22,354 nucleotides of DNA from Lachnospiraceae bacterium (GTDB taxonomy: Bacteria > Bacillota > Clostridia > Lachnospirales > Lachnospiraceae), in assembly GCA_020860745.1 (NCBI GenBank), contig JAJBTR010000316.1:1-22354 (forward strand). The letters run 5' to 3'. Positions 1-7,885 of this stretch are shown in pieces. The notes beneath the pieces are model-generated. The model saw nothing but the letters and a program-made list of their open reading frames with translations, ran no database searches and was not told the DNA's origin. Positions within the stretch are counted from its first letter, which is position 1. Every line of letters begins with the position of its first letter. The translations under genes and the position numbers were made by a program.

Positions 1-217
1 GAGTACGGGCATGAGTTTCTCTCAAAACATACAAAAATTGAAGCTCCGCCAGGCGGTTCGCCTGATACAGAACTCCAATCTTTCTATCGCTACTATTTCT
101 GATGAATTAGGATACTCCGCTCCGGAAAACTTCCGGAAAGTTTTTAAAAAATACTATGGAATGACTCCGACAGAATACCGATCTGCGCAAAATACCCAAG
201 ATATACAACACAAATAG
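1..217 (+). CDS. AraC-family transcriptional regulator, C-terminal fragment (cut by window edge)
   Basis: Only the end of the DNA-binding domain is present. The reading frame is open from the first bases, and the visible residues (SGMSFSQ, then a helix, then SIATISDELGYSAPENFRKVFKKYYGMTPTEYR) are the second helix-turn-helix and closing signature of AraC/XylS regulators. The internal ATG at base 11 aligns inside the conserved domain, so it is not a true start; the gene begins upstream of the window. The ligand domain is not visible, so neither effector nor targets can be named. It converges with the broken ATPase gene on the other strand, about 30 bases away, and no clear terminator is seen between them. 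The family call is firm; the function within the family is unknown. Confidence 0.9.
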   Translation, partial: STGMSFSQNIQKLKLRQAVRLIQNSNLSIATISDELGYSAPENFRKVFKKYYGMTPTEYRSAQNTQDIQHK

Positions 218-249
218 GATTGTGTATATCAAAAGATAAGAATACGGCC

Positions 250-1587
250 TCACAGGAACATCGCCATATAAAGCGGCAGATGCACAATATCATCTTTTAC
301 CAGAATATCCTTCGTGTACAAAATATATGCCTGCCCGGTTTTATTATGAAACTTCGCTCTGAATTTATCCAGTGAGGAATGCCTGCGATAAGAACCGGAT
401 TTCACCTCAACCGGACAGATTTTTCTCTTCTTTCGAATCAGGAAGTCGATTTCCATATGGTTTTTCCGATTGTCTGTATCAGAGCGGGAGTAAAAATACA
501 GCCGGTGTCCGTTAGTCCGCAATTCCTGCGCCACGATGTTCTCCATCAGCATCCCTTCATTCACATGCAGTCTGTCCAGAAGAATGTCCCTGTACAGTTC
601 ATTGTCCGTAAAATCATCATCCATAAAAGAGTGCGTCACCAGAAGCCCGGTATCTCCCATATAGCACTTTCTGGTATTATGCTACAAGCTCATGTACAAT
701 CCGACCGTCGGATGTGTCGCAGTGTAACACGTATTGACAATCATAGCCTCCGACAGCCACATAAATGCATTCTCGTAATCCCGGTATCTCGCGCCTCTGC
801 GCACATCGGAAATCTTATACTTCTTCTCTGCTCTGGCGAGCTGCGTCGGCATTTCATCAAATATAGCCAGAACCTTCGCTTCATACCCCTTCGCAAATTT
901 TGTCACATCCTCGCGATATAATTGCAGGATACGCTTTTTCATCCGGTCTGCATCCTCGAAACTCTTTTTCTCCAGATAAAGCTCTACCGCCTGCGGCATT
1001 CCTCCCACAAGCATATACTGCCGGAAATCATTCATCACCCGCCGATGAACAGCCTGCCCGACCGGTTCCAGTTTTTCAAATTGTTCCCTTAAATACGGAA
1101 TCGTTGTCTCATCTCCCATTGCCCACAAAAACTCTTCAAAATCCATAGGAAACATCTCGATATGCTCTTCCTCAGACGGAATCACAATATGCTCAACATT
1201 AACGCGCAGCGAAATAAGCGACCCCGTCTCCAGATAATCATACCGGCCATCCGCTACAAGATACTTTATCAGCTCTCTCGCCTCCGGATACCGCTGGACT
1301 TCATCAAAAATTAGCAGCGATTCTCTCAAATGCAGCGTTGTTCTGTAATATACTTCCAGTTTATTAAAAAAAAGATCAATATCATTCGTATCGTGCTCAA
1401 ACATATCTCTGACATCCTGCGGAAGATGAGCAAAGTCAATCAGGATATAGCTCTTGTATTCGTTTCTTCCAAACTGCTCCGCAATGTAACTTTTGCCCAC
1501 ACGCCTGGCTCCGTCGATCAGAATCGCGCATCTTCCCTTGTCCCTCTCTTTCCACTCCAACAGGCGATCATAGATTTTTCTTTTCAT
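250..1587 (-). pseudogene. AAA ATPase with DUF4143 C-terminal domain, interrupted by an in-frame TAG
   Basis: This is an AAA_14/DUF4143-type ATPase of about 445 codons, a large family of unknown role. I place the start at the ATG at 1587 because GGAGGG lies just upstream; an upstream ATG at 1671 lacks such a site. The Walker A motif is GARRVGKS (residues 26-33) and the Walker B motif is LLIFDEVQ (D94, E95). After about 301 codons the frame hits TAG at 684-682, then continues without a shift through HNTRKCY and MGDTGLLVTHSF, which is typical DUF4143 sequence. The C-terminus carries EIDFLIRK...CPVEVKSG, a PD-(D/E)XK-like nuclease fold signature. A single substitution such as GAG to TAG would explain the break. 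Other genes in the window end at normal stops, so general recoding is unlikely. A promoter with repeated operator-like sites lies upstream. Confidence 0.85.
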
Positions 1588-1668
1588 ATCATCCCTCCGC
1601 TCTGCCTTTTGTTCACGATGTCGGAGAAGTATAAACATCTGACTCTCATACAATTTGCAGTATATCCG

Positions 1669-1780
1669 CAAAAGGCAATTTTATGCATTAATATATTAGC
1701 ACCAAAAGGCAGTTTTGTCGAGTTGCATTTCGCACCAAAAGGCAATTTTGAGCAAACTATTTTTTCACAAAAAGCAGTTC
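1669..1780. repeat. Four direct repeats spaced 32-34 bp, overlapping a promoter
   Basis: The core CAAAAGGCARTTTT occurs at 1669-1682, 1703-1716 and 1736-1749, with a degenerate copy at 1768-1780. Start-to-start distances are 34, 33 and 32 bases, about three helical turns, so all copies face the same side of the DNA. One copy lies in the spacer of the promoter for the downstream ATPase gene, one just after its start point, and two upstream. This geometry suits a repressor or cooperative DNA-binding protein. The binding protein is unknown. Confidence 0.7.
1693..1721 (-). promoter_or_regulatory. Predicted promoter of the AAA/DUF4143 gene
   Basis: On the minus strand, TCGACA (-35, 1721-1716) is followed by a 17-base spacer and TAATAT (-10, 1698-1693), preceded by TGC as an extended -10. 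It would give a leader of roughly 100 bases to the ATG at 1587. The spacer contains one copy of the 33-bp-spaced repeat. Confidence 0.6.
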
Positions 1781-1784
1781 GGCA

Positions 1785-1824
1785 AAAAAAGAATTGAAAC
1801 GGACAATCGAATCCGATTGCCCGT
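1785..1824 (-). terminator. Rho-independent terminator of the GH2 gene
   Basis: Just after the GH2 stop, the minus strand forms a 10-bp stem (ACGGGCAATC with GATTGTCCGT, one G-U pair) around a six-base loop at 1799-1824. A T-rich tail ending in seven Ts follows. Confidence 0.85.
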
Positions 1825-1855
1825 TCTGCATTGTATACTTAATGAAAAGATAACG

Positions 1856-4294
1856 TTAAACTGATAACTCCGCTTTCTGCCCGTCATCACCCGTTACCGT
1901 CACGGTCACCGCGCCGCTGCCGGTCCGCTTCAGTATCAGCAATGCCCTTCCGTAAAACGTCTCCGTCTTATCCGTGATAAAGTCATATTCCGGCTTAGGA
2001 TTGCCGCTGCCGAAACCGAGAATCACCGCATCTCCGTCCGCACTGGCCTGCAGTACCTGCTCCGCCGCGTCGCAGACGATGCCGTCGGCATCCTCCGCCG
2101 CGATATCCACATAAATCAATGTCTCATCGTCCGCGGTCACTTCCTCTGCGGACAGCTTCAACTCTGCCGGTTCACCCGCAGTCTTCAAATCCATGCTACC
2201 GATTTCCGCTCCGTTCTCATAGGCCACCGCACGCAGCGCACCCGGCTCATAAACAGCCTCAAATAAAGTGCGGAAACCTGCTGCCTCCCCGGCCGGTTTT
2301 CTGCCCAGGGACACGCCGTTCGCAAACAATTCTACCTCATCGCCCGGCGCGTAGACTTCCACTACCACCGGTTTTCCCTCACAGCCGGGGAATGTCCAGG
2401 AAGAATGGTTATCGCTGATCACCCAGACCGTCTTCGTCGCCTCCTGGCCGTAACGGTAAGGATTCTGCACTGTGATATACGGATCCCTGCGGAGTCCGAA
2501 TACCGCCTCCCGGAAGTAGGAAGTAGGACGGCGAAAGCCTGTGATATCGATATCGCCGCAGTAGGCAAGCTGGCACGGGAACTGCGCCCCGAAGCCGCCC
2601 TCACCCGGCGCATAGGCAACCACGCCGACACCGGCCTCACCGATGTAATCCCATCCGGTCCAGGTAAAATCTCCGATCACATGCGGCAGCCGCCGAACCA
2701 GACCCCAGTTGCGCGCGATCTCCGGCGGATACGTCTCACTTCCCACAATCACACGGTTCGGATATGCTTCACCATCCGGCTCATACCGGGCTGTCATGTA
2801 ATTGTAACCGGCAATGTCCGTCCCCGCACAGGCTTTCTCCAGCCGCTCTGAAACCGCCCTGTGGCAGACGATCTGATCCATATGCGTATCCATGATCGTC
2901 ATAAAGTCGTTGACATTCGCATCGGCATCCACCTCATCGGCATCCGCCAGCTCTGCCTGCAGATCACCCATGATCTGTCCGATGCTGTCCCCTGCGGCAA
3001 AAACGCCGTTGATGGAAGCCAGGGTAAACCGCCCGGTATCGAGGGAACGGATTTTCTCACAAATCTGATTGCAGATGGACGCGCCCAGATCGGTTCCGAT
3101 CTCCGGGATCTCATTTCCCACCGAGTAGAGAATGACAGAGGGGTGATTGAAATCCTTGCAGACCATCGCCTCCACATCCGTCTCCCACCACCGGTCAAAG
3201 AAAAGCGAATAGTCGTTATCAGATTTGCACCGCGTCCACATATCAAAGGTCTCGTCCATGACATACACACCCAGCGCATCGCAGGCACGCAGAAGTGCAG
3301 GGGCCGCAGGATGATGCGACATACGGACCGCATTAAATCCGGCTTCCTTCAGCCGCTGTACTCTGCGGTACTCCGCCGCCTCGTAGGTGACCGCTCCCAG
3401 CAGACCGCTGTCGTGGTGGATACATGCGCCGCGCAGCTTGACAGATTTGCCGTTCACACGGAGTCCCCGCTTCGCGTCCAGCTCCAGCGTCCGGATGCCA
3501 AACGCGGTCTCGCTCTCATCCAGCAACTTTTCTCCCTCATAGAGTCTGCTCACCGCGCGGTACAGATTCGGTGCATCCTCCGACCAGTCTTTTGGCTGCT
3601 GCACTGCAATCCGCTGCATCGCCCGCTGATTTCCTCCCTCATAGAGTGTCAGATAAACGGTATCCTTCGCTGCCGTCTCCCCCTCCGGATTCAGAATCTC
3701 TGTCTCCAGGCGAAGCGGAACCGTTGCGTACCTGCGGTTTTTTATTTCCGATCTGACCATCAGAACAGCCAGTTTATCATCGAGAGATTCGGTCGTAACC
3801 TGCACGCCTTCCGGCTCCAGATAGACCGTATCGGAGACCAGCAGATACACATCGCGGTAGATCCCGCTGCCGCTGTACCACCGGCTGTTGGCCATCCCAC
3901 TGTTTTTCACCAGGACACGAATCTCATTCTCCTGCCCATAGCGCAGATGATCATTCAATTTAACGTAAAAACCGGTGTATCCGTAAGGGCACTTCGCCGC
4001 CAGCTGCTCATTGACATAAACCATCGCGTTCATGTACACACCCTCAAATTTCAGCATCACCGTCTTCTCCCGGTACTCCTCCGGCGCATACAGCATTTTC
4101 ACATAAGTATAAACATCCCCGTCCCGGTAACCGGTATTGCCCCCGTTGGGGCTGTCCGCCCGCGCAGGCGCCTCGAGCATCGCGTCGTGGGGCAGATCAA
4201 TGTCCCGCGCAATTTCCGGAATATTCCACACCAGGGCAAACGCCCCCTTATCCGGCCAGAACTTCCATTCTTTGTTCCATTTTTCGATATACAT
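1856..4294 (-). CDS. Glycoside hydrolase family 2 (beta-galactosidase/beta-glucuronidase-like)
   Basis: A retaining glycosidase of 812 residues with no signal peptide, so it acts on imported oligosaccharides in the cytoplasm. Domains in order: jelly-roll sugar-binding domain (about 1-160, with GVYMNAMVYVN and SRWYSGSGIYRDV), immunoglobulin-like domain (160-270), TIM barrel (about 270-600), a DUF4982-like segment (about 620-695, VELFANGVSLG) and a final GH2 C-terminal beta domain (about 705-812). The acid/base is E395 in YSVGNE and the likely nucleophile is E520 in VIVGSE; the barrel also shows DFTWTGWDYIGE. All key residues are present. The start has GAGGAGG at 4307-4313. The gene has its own promoter and terminator, separate from the ABC operon. 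GH2 members hydrolyse beta-galactosides, beta-glucuronides, beta-mannosides or arabinosides; the substrate cannot be settled from sequence. Confidence 0.93.
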   Translation of the reverse strand: MYIEKWNKEWKFWPDKGAFALVWNIPEIARDIDLPHDAMLEAPARADSPNGGNTGYRDGDVYTYVKMLYAPEEYREKTVMLKFEGVYMNAMVYVNEQLAAKCPYGYTGFYVKLNDHLRYGQENEIRVLVKNSGMANSRWYSGSGIYRDVYLLVSDTVYLEPEGVQVTTESLDDKLAVLMVRSEIKNRRYATVPLRLETEILNPEGETAAKDTVYLTLYEGGNQRAMQRIAVQQPKDWSEDAPNLYRAVSRLYEGEKLLDESETAFGIRTLELDAKRGLRVNGKSVKLRGACIHHDSGLLGAVTYEAAEYRRVQRLKEAGFNAVRMSHHPAAPALLRACDALGVYVMDETFDMWTRCKSDNDYSLFFDRWWETDVEAMVCKDFNHPSVILYSVGNEIPEIGTDLGASICNQICEKIRSLDTGRFTLASINGVFAAGDSIGQIMGDLQAELADADEVDADANVNDFMTIMDTHMDQIVCHRAVSERLEKACAGTDIAGYNYMTARYEPDGEAYPNRVIVGSETYPPEIARNWGLVRRLPHVIGDFTWTGWDYIGEAGVGVVAYAPGEGGFGAQFPCQLAYCGDIDITGFRRPTSYFREAVFGLRRDPYITVQNPYRYGQEATKTVWVISDNHSSWTFPGCEGKPVVVEVYAPGDEVELFANGVSLGRKPAGEAAGFRTLFEAVYEPGALRAVAYENGAEIGSMDLKTAGEPAELKLSAEEVTADDETLIYVDIAAEDADGIVCDAAEQVLQASADGDAVILGFGSGNPKPEYDFITDKTETFYGRALLILKRTGSGAVTVTVTGDDGQKAELSV

Positions 4295-4340
4295 TATTAA
4301 CCTTTACCTCCTCATGATAAATAATAATTCCTGCTTATGT

Positions 4341-4370
4341 AGTATAACATCATACCATCTGTTTTTACAG
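4341..4370 (-). promoter_or_regulatory. Predicted promoter of the GH2 gene
   Basis: Minus-strand TATACT (-10, 4346-4341) is preceded by TGT, an extended -10. The -35 region falls in CTGTAAAAA (4370-4362). The same CTGTAAAAA and TGTTATACTAC pair, 11 rather than 12 bases apart, precedes the GH43 gene. The rest of the 4295-4540 gap holds the ABC operon terminator; I see no gene in it. Confidence 0.6.
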
Positions 4371-4465
4371 TGCGTTTGCTGACATAACGGATTGGTAAAA
4401 ACGACATCCAGGACTGATACATCATAATCTGGCTGCCAGCTTCTCAGGTTTTTTGTAGTTAATCT

Positions 4466-4497
4466 GAAAAGAAGCCGCCGCATTTCATGCGGCGACT
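4466..4497 (-). terminator. Rho-independent terminator of the sugar ABC operon
   Basis: About 45 bases after the last permease stop, the minus strand forms CGCCGCA-TGAAA-TGCGGCG (4494-4476), a 7-bp GC-rich stem, followed by GCTTCTTTTC. It separates the ABC operon from the GH2 gene, which starts again from its own promoter. Confidence 0.75.
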
Positions 4498-4540
4498 CCG
4501 TACACTGCAATTGTCATTTCATATCTAAAGAGGGTAGCGG

Positions 4541-5551
4541 CTATCTGGCCGCACGCGCGGCTTTCGCCTTTTCCAGCTTCTCATGGAACATCTTCTGCTC
4601 CACAAGGAGATACGAGTTGGACGTGTAGATCAGGAACACCATGACTACCAGGCCATTGATCACCGTCATCATGGAAGAACTGAAGCCCAGCCAGGTCAGA
4701 CCGGATGTCAGGAATGCCTGGGATACCGCGCCGATGAAAATACCGATCGGCTGCGAGCTGTACTTTGCGATCGCTCCGCCGATAAACATCGGTAAGAATG
4801 CGGTCATAAAATACGAGGAGCTGGAAAGTCCCGTCTCCGGCGATACGGTGCCGTATTTGCTGATATACACACAGGCAGCAATGCCCAGCAGGGCACCGGC
4901 AATTACATAACAGATGACAGCATTCTTCTTCTCATCGATACCCACATCCGTGGAGATCTTCTGACCGCTTGCCAGCGACTTCCGGTTATAGCCGAACTTT
5001 GTGTGATCCCAGATAATCACCATGACCACCAGCACCACCGCGATCAGTATCAGCGCACCGGGCATTTTGGAGAACACCAGCATATTGCTCTTGCCGACGA
5101 GTTTCACGCCCTTTGCCTTGTTGTACATAAAACCGAGCGCCTCATAGATCATCGCCAGGCCGAGGGATACGACCATCGGCGGCAGGCTGAGGGTCACATA
5201 CACCAGTCCGGAGGCCAGTCCGATCACGGCTCCGATCAGCAGCGTGATCACCAGCAGCCCCATGGCGCCCATGTCATGCTCCTTGGCGATGTTGCCGCCA
5301 AGGATGATGGACAGGACGATAGTGGAGCCGATACTGAAATCAAACCGCCCGCTGGTCAGGTTGATGGACATCGCCAGCGCGATCAGCCCGGAGTACACCG
5401 ACGTGTATAATATTGTCTGTAAATCAGTGCCTACACCGAATCCCGCGTTGCCTGTCGCATTACAGATAATGAAAAAGAACAGGTACACAATCACGGGGAT
5501 CATGAGGCTCATCACGATGTTTTTCCCGATTTTTGCTATTTTTCCACTCAT
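4541..5551 (-). CDS. Sugar ABC transporter permease (RbsC/BPD_transp_2 family), second permease
   Basis: A 336-residue polytopic membrane protein of the CUT2 (ribose/galactose-type) permease family. Hydrophobic helices run along most of its length (for example 13-30, 97-117, 165-185, 213-230, 295-313). NLTSGRFDFSIGS near residues 64-76 is the family's conserved 'DLSVGS' segment, and the loop GYNRKSLASGQKISTDVGID resembles the region that docks with the ATPase. The start has AGAGGG in a good position. It is the last gene of the operon, 48 bases after the binding-protein gene. With the other permease (6900-7871) it probably forms a heterodimeric channel, as in other two-permease CUT2 systems. 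A basic tail (KLEKAKAARAAR) ends the protein. Confidence 0.9.
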   Translation of the reverse strand: MSGKIAKIGKNIVMSLMIPVIVYLFFFIICNATGNAGFGVGTDLQTILYTSVYSGLIALAMSINLTSGRFDFSIGSTIVLSIILGGNIAKEHDMGAMGLLVITLLIGAVIGLASGLVYVTLSLPPMVVSLGLAMIYEALGFMYNKAKGVKLVGKSNMLVFSKMPGALILIAVVLVVMVIIWDHTKFGYNRKSLASGQKISTDVGIDEKKNAVICYVIAGALLGIAACVYISKYGTVSPETGLSSSSYFMTAFLPMFIGGAIAKYSSQPIGIFIGAVSQAFLTSGLTWLGFSSSMMTVINGLVVMVFLIYTSNSYLLVEQKMFHEKLEKAKAARAAR

Positions 5552-5599
5552 AGTTTACCCTCTTTAAAATACCAGATCTCTACAGTAGTTGTCTTTTCT

Positions 5600-6844
5600 T
5601 TACTCGATACCGGCGATAGCAGTTTCCGCATCAATGGATGAATAATACTCATAAATGTCATTGAATGTAATGCTCTCGTTCATTCCGGCAAACATATTCG
5701 CCATATCTTCGGCGGTAACAAAGAAGTTGCCCTCGTCATGATACTCATAAATCGCGTTAAAGGTATCCGAATCCGTCACAGTCCAGCGCTGGGTCAGGAT
5801 CTTGCCTGCTTTTCCGTCATCTGTGCGAGTTACATCACTGTGACCGGTCACTGCGTTCACGATCTGTACAACCGCGTTTGCAAATACAATCTCCTCGCAG
5901 TCATATACGATACAGGTAACCAGACCGGAATTCACCGCGTCATAATAGGTGTCATTGGTCTCACCGATGGTCGCCACGCTGATGCTGTCAGATCTTCCGG
6001 CATCCGCAATCGGCTGGAAGAGGCTTGCCGCGTTAAAGGATACCGCTACGCCGTCGTAATCGCCTGCCAGCATTTTGCCTACCGCAGATGTGAAATCATC
6101 TGTTCCCGGCCATCCCTCAATGACATCCGAGTCGATGTCAAAAGTGATTTCATATCCGTCTGCCTGCGCATCCGCGATACCCGCAAGGAAACCATTCTGA
6201 CGGTCGATAAACATCTGTACGCCGAAAGAAACTCCGCCGTTGCAGTAGAAGACATGAGTCACACCCTGCTCCGCCAGGCTGTAAGCCATCTGATAGCCGC
6301 CCAGGTAATCGCCGTTCTCCGTGGAACTCTCATCCTCGATGAATGTGTAAGTGCCTACATAAAGCTCCTCATCCGCGAAATCATCATAATACTGCTCCGT
6401 GCCCCAGTAGTACATGCCCTGATCAATGGTCTGCTGGATTGCCTCAGCGCCGGACACATTGTAGTATCCCATAATCGCATCGCAGCCTGCGGATGCGCAG
6501 GAGCTGATGAAGTCAAGCTCGCCCTCGGAATTCTCAATACTCTCGGAATACATAAAGGAAATGTTAAAATACTCCTCCAGGTAATCGAAGTACTCCTGCA
6601 TCGCGAGGAACTGCTCATCGGTGGTATCGTACACCTCCACACCAATCGTTACGCCCTCTTCCGGCCAGGATCCGTCCAGATCGTAGGAGCTTTCCTCCGC
6701 ATCAGCGGTTTCTTCCGTTGTCTCAGCGGCCGCACTGGTATCATCCGTGTCTGTGCCCGAATCAGAACTGCCGGAACCGCAGCCCGCTAATAACGCCGCA
6801 CCCATTGCCCCACAGAGGGCGATTGCCAAAAATCTCTTTTTCAT
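5600..6844 (-). CDS. Sugar ABC transporter substrate-binding lipoprotein
   Basis: A 414-residue extracellular solute-binding lipoprotein. It opens with KKR, a hydrophobic stretch and the lipobox LAGC with C22 as the lipidated cysteine, then a Ser/Thr/Asp/Glu-rich linker to about residue 55. The rest resembles the RbsB-like type 1 periplasmic-binding fold (GVTIGVEVYD..., ASAGCDAIMGYYNVSGAEAIQQTIDQGMYYW, GDYDGVAVSFNAASLFQPIADAG). It is longer than typical RbsB (about 300) and very acidic. AAGGAGG sits six bases before the ATG. In this operon it lies between the two permease genes. The ligand is unknown; nearby GH2 and GH43 enzymes suggest a small oligosaccharide or a monosaccharide released from plant or host glycan. 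Confidence 0.9.
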   Translation of the reverse strand: MKKRFLAIALCGAMGAALLAGCGSGSSDSGTDTDDTSAAAETTEETADAEESSYDLDGSWPEEGVTIGVEVYDTTDEQFLAMQEYFDYLEEYFNISFMYSESIENSEGELDFISSCASAGCDAIMGYYNVSGAEAIQQTIDQGMYYWGTEQYYDDFADEELYVGTYTFIEDESSTENGDYLGGYQMAYSLAEQGVTHVFYCNGGVSFGVQMFIDRQNGFLAGIADAQADGYEITFDIDSDVIEGWPGTDDFTSAVGKMLAGDYDGVAVSFNAASLFQPIADAGRSDSISVATIGETNDTYYDAVNSGLVTCIVYDCEEIVFANAVVQIVNAVTGHSDVTRTDDGKAGKILTQRWTVTDSDTFNAIYEYHDEGNFFVTAEDMANMFAGMNESITFNDIYEYYSSIDAETAIAGIE

Positions 6845-6899
6845 CTTGTCCTCCTTCTGAATTGAATATGGATAAAAAATTTATGTAGAAATCCGCAGC

Positions 6900-7871
6900 C
6901 TATCTCGGCAGCAGTTTTCCTCTGTAACTTAAGCTGGAGATCAGTACCACCACGATGAAAACAATACCCCGGCAGATCTGAATCTGCCCGGTGGTCAGTC
7001 CCATAATCGTCAGTCCGCTGTTCAACACGGTGATCGTCGCCGCTCCCAGGAGACCAGCGCTGATCTTGGACTTCGGTCCGCCGGAGAGGGGCATGCCGCC
7101 CAGAACCAGGGCAACCATGACATCGTTGCCCACACTGCTCGCTGTCGTGCCGCCAACCGTACGGGTGCGCAGCAGAATAACGAAAGCCGCAATCGCCACG
7201 CCGACGGAACTGATCAGGAAAGCGACAATCGTCGTCTTTCTCGTATCGATACCGCTCTGTTTTGCGGAGATGATATTGCCGCCCATGTTCTTGACGCGGA
7301 CACCGATGGAAGTAAAATTAAACAGAACCAGGCAGATGATAAAAAACGCTGCCAGGAAAATAATATTTACCACAGACATCTGCGAAAAGCTTAAGGTAGG
7401 AATCTCTTTCACCGCGTCAGACAGGTAAATCGTGGACTCGCTGCCCATGATGACCAGCACCACGGCGGAGATAACCGAGCCAAGGACAATCGTGAAGATG
7501 AAGAACGGCACATTCACCGTCGCCGCGAAAATACCCTTCACCAGTCCGAATGCCAGAGCCACCAGCAGGATCACGATCGCCGCCACAAAGATATTGCCCG
7601 TGCCGATGGCAGCATACCCGCCGATCACGGCGGCAAAACAGATACAGCCGCTTAAGGACATATCAAAGTATCCTGCGCCGAAGACGAAGACCGCCCCGAT
7701 CGTGGCCAGCGCCGTCACAATCACGGAATTGCTCATCGTCTGAAGGTTTGTCACCGAGAGCAGCGCCCCCTTCGTCAATGCGGTAAAGATAATGATCACT
7801 GCCACCAGGCCGATATAAGGGGCTATATTTCCGATTAGTTTTGCATCGATTTTTTTCGTATTCTTATCCAT
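6900..7871 (-). CDS. Sugar ABC transporter permease (RbsC/BPD_transp_2 family), first permease
   Basis: A 323-residue integral membrane protein of the CUT2 permease family with multiple hydrophobic helices (about 16-36, 48-70, 74-112, 124-144, 165-186, 215-235, 285-315). GAGYFDMSLSGC matches the conserved permease segment seen as DLSVGS in RbsC, and VRVKNMGGNIISAKQSGIDTRKT resembles the ATPase-contact loop. The start is 14 bases after the ATPase stop, with AGGGAG in the gap, so the two are surely cotranscribed. It differs clearly from the other permease, which supports a heterodimer rather than a recent duplication. Confidence 0.9.
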   Translation of the reverse strand: MDKNTKKIDAKLIGNIAPYIGLVAVIIIFTALTKGALLSVTNLQTMSNSVIVTALATIGAVFVFGAGYFDMSLSGCICFAAVIGGYAAIGTGNIFVAAIVILLVALAFGLVKGIFAATVNVPFFIFTIVLGSVISAVVLVIMGSESTIYLSDAVKEIPTLSFSQMSVVNIIFLAAFFIICLVLFNFTSIGVRVKNMGGNIISAKQSGIDTRKTTIVAFLISSVGVAIAAFVILLRTRTVGGTTASSVGNDVMVALVLGGMPLSGGPKSKISAGLLGAATITVLNSGLTIMGLTTGQIQICRGIVFIVVVLISSLSYRGKLLPR

Positions 7872-7885
7872 CCTGTCTCTCTCCC

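Noticed and set aside
250..684. General reassignment of TAG as a sense codon to explain the DUF4143 break
   Set aside because: The second permease of the ABC operon ends in TAG at a normal family length, and the ptsI break is TAA, so one recoding cannot explain both.
2861..4300. A 479-codon open frame on the plus strand
   Set aside because: It lies entirely opposite the well-supported GH2 gene; its translation is His/Arg/Ile-rich with no recognisable domain, as expected of an antisense shadow.
4304..4510. A 68-codon open frame between the permease and GH2 genes
   Set aside because: It overlaps the ABC terminator hairpin and the GH2 promoter, and its translation resembles nothing.
4295..4540. 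CcpA catabolite-repression (cre) site upstream of GH2
   Set aside because: No sequence there matches the cre consensus well; the nearest (around 4393) lacks the required symmetry.
5738..6790. A 350-codon open frame on the plus strand
   Set aside because: Antisense to the binding-protein gene, no motif, and the opposite strand encodes a clear lipoprotein.
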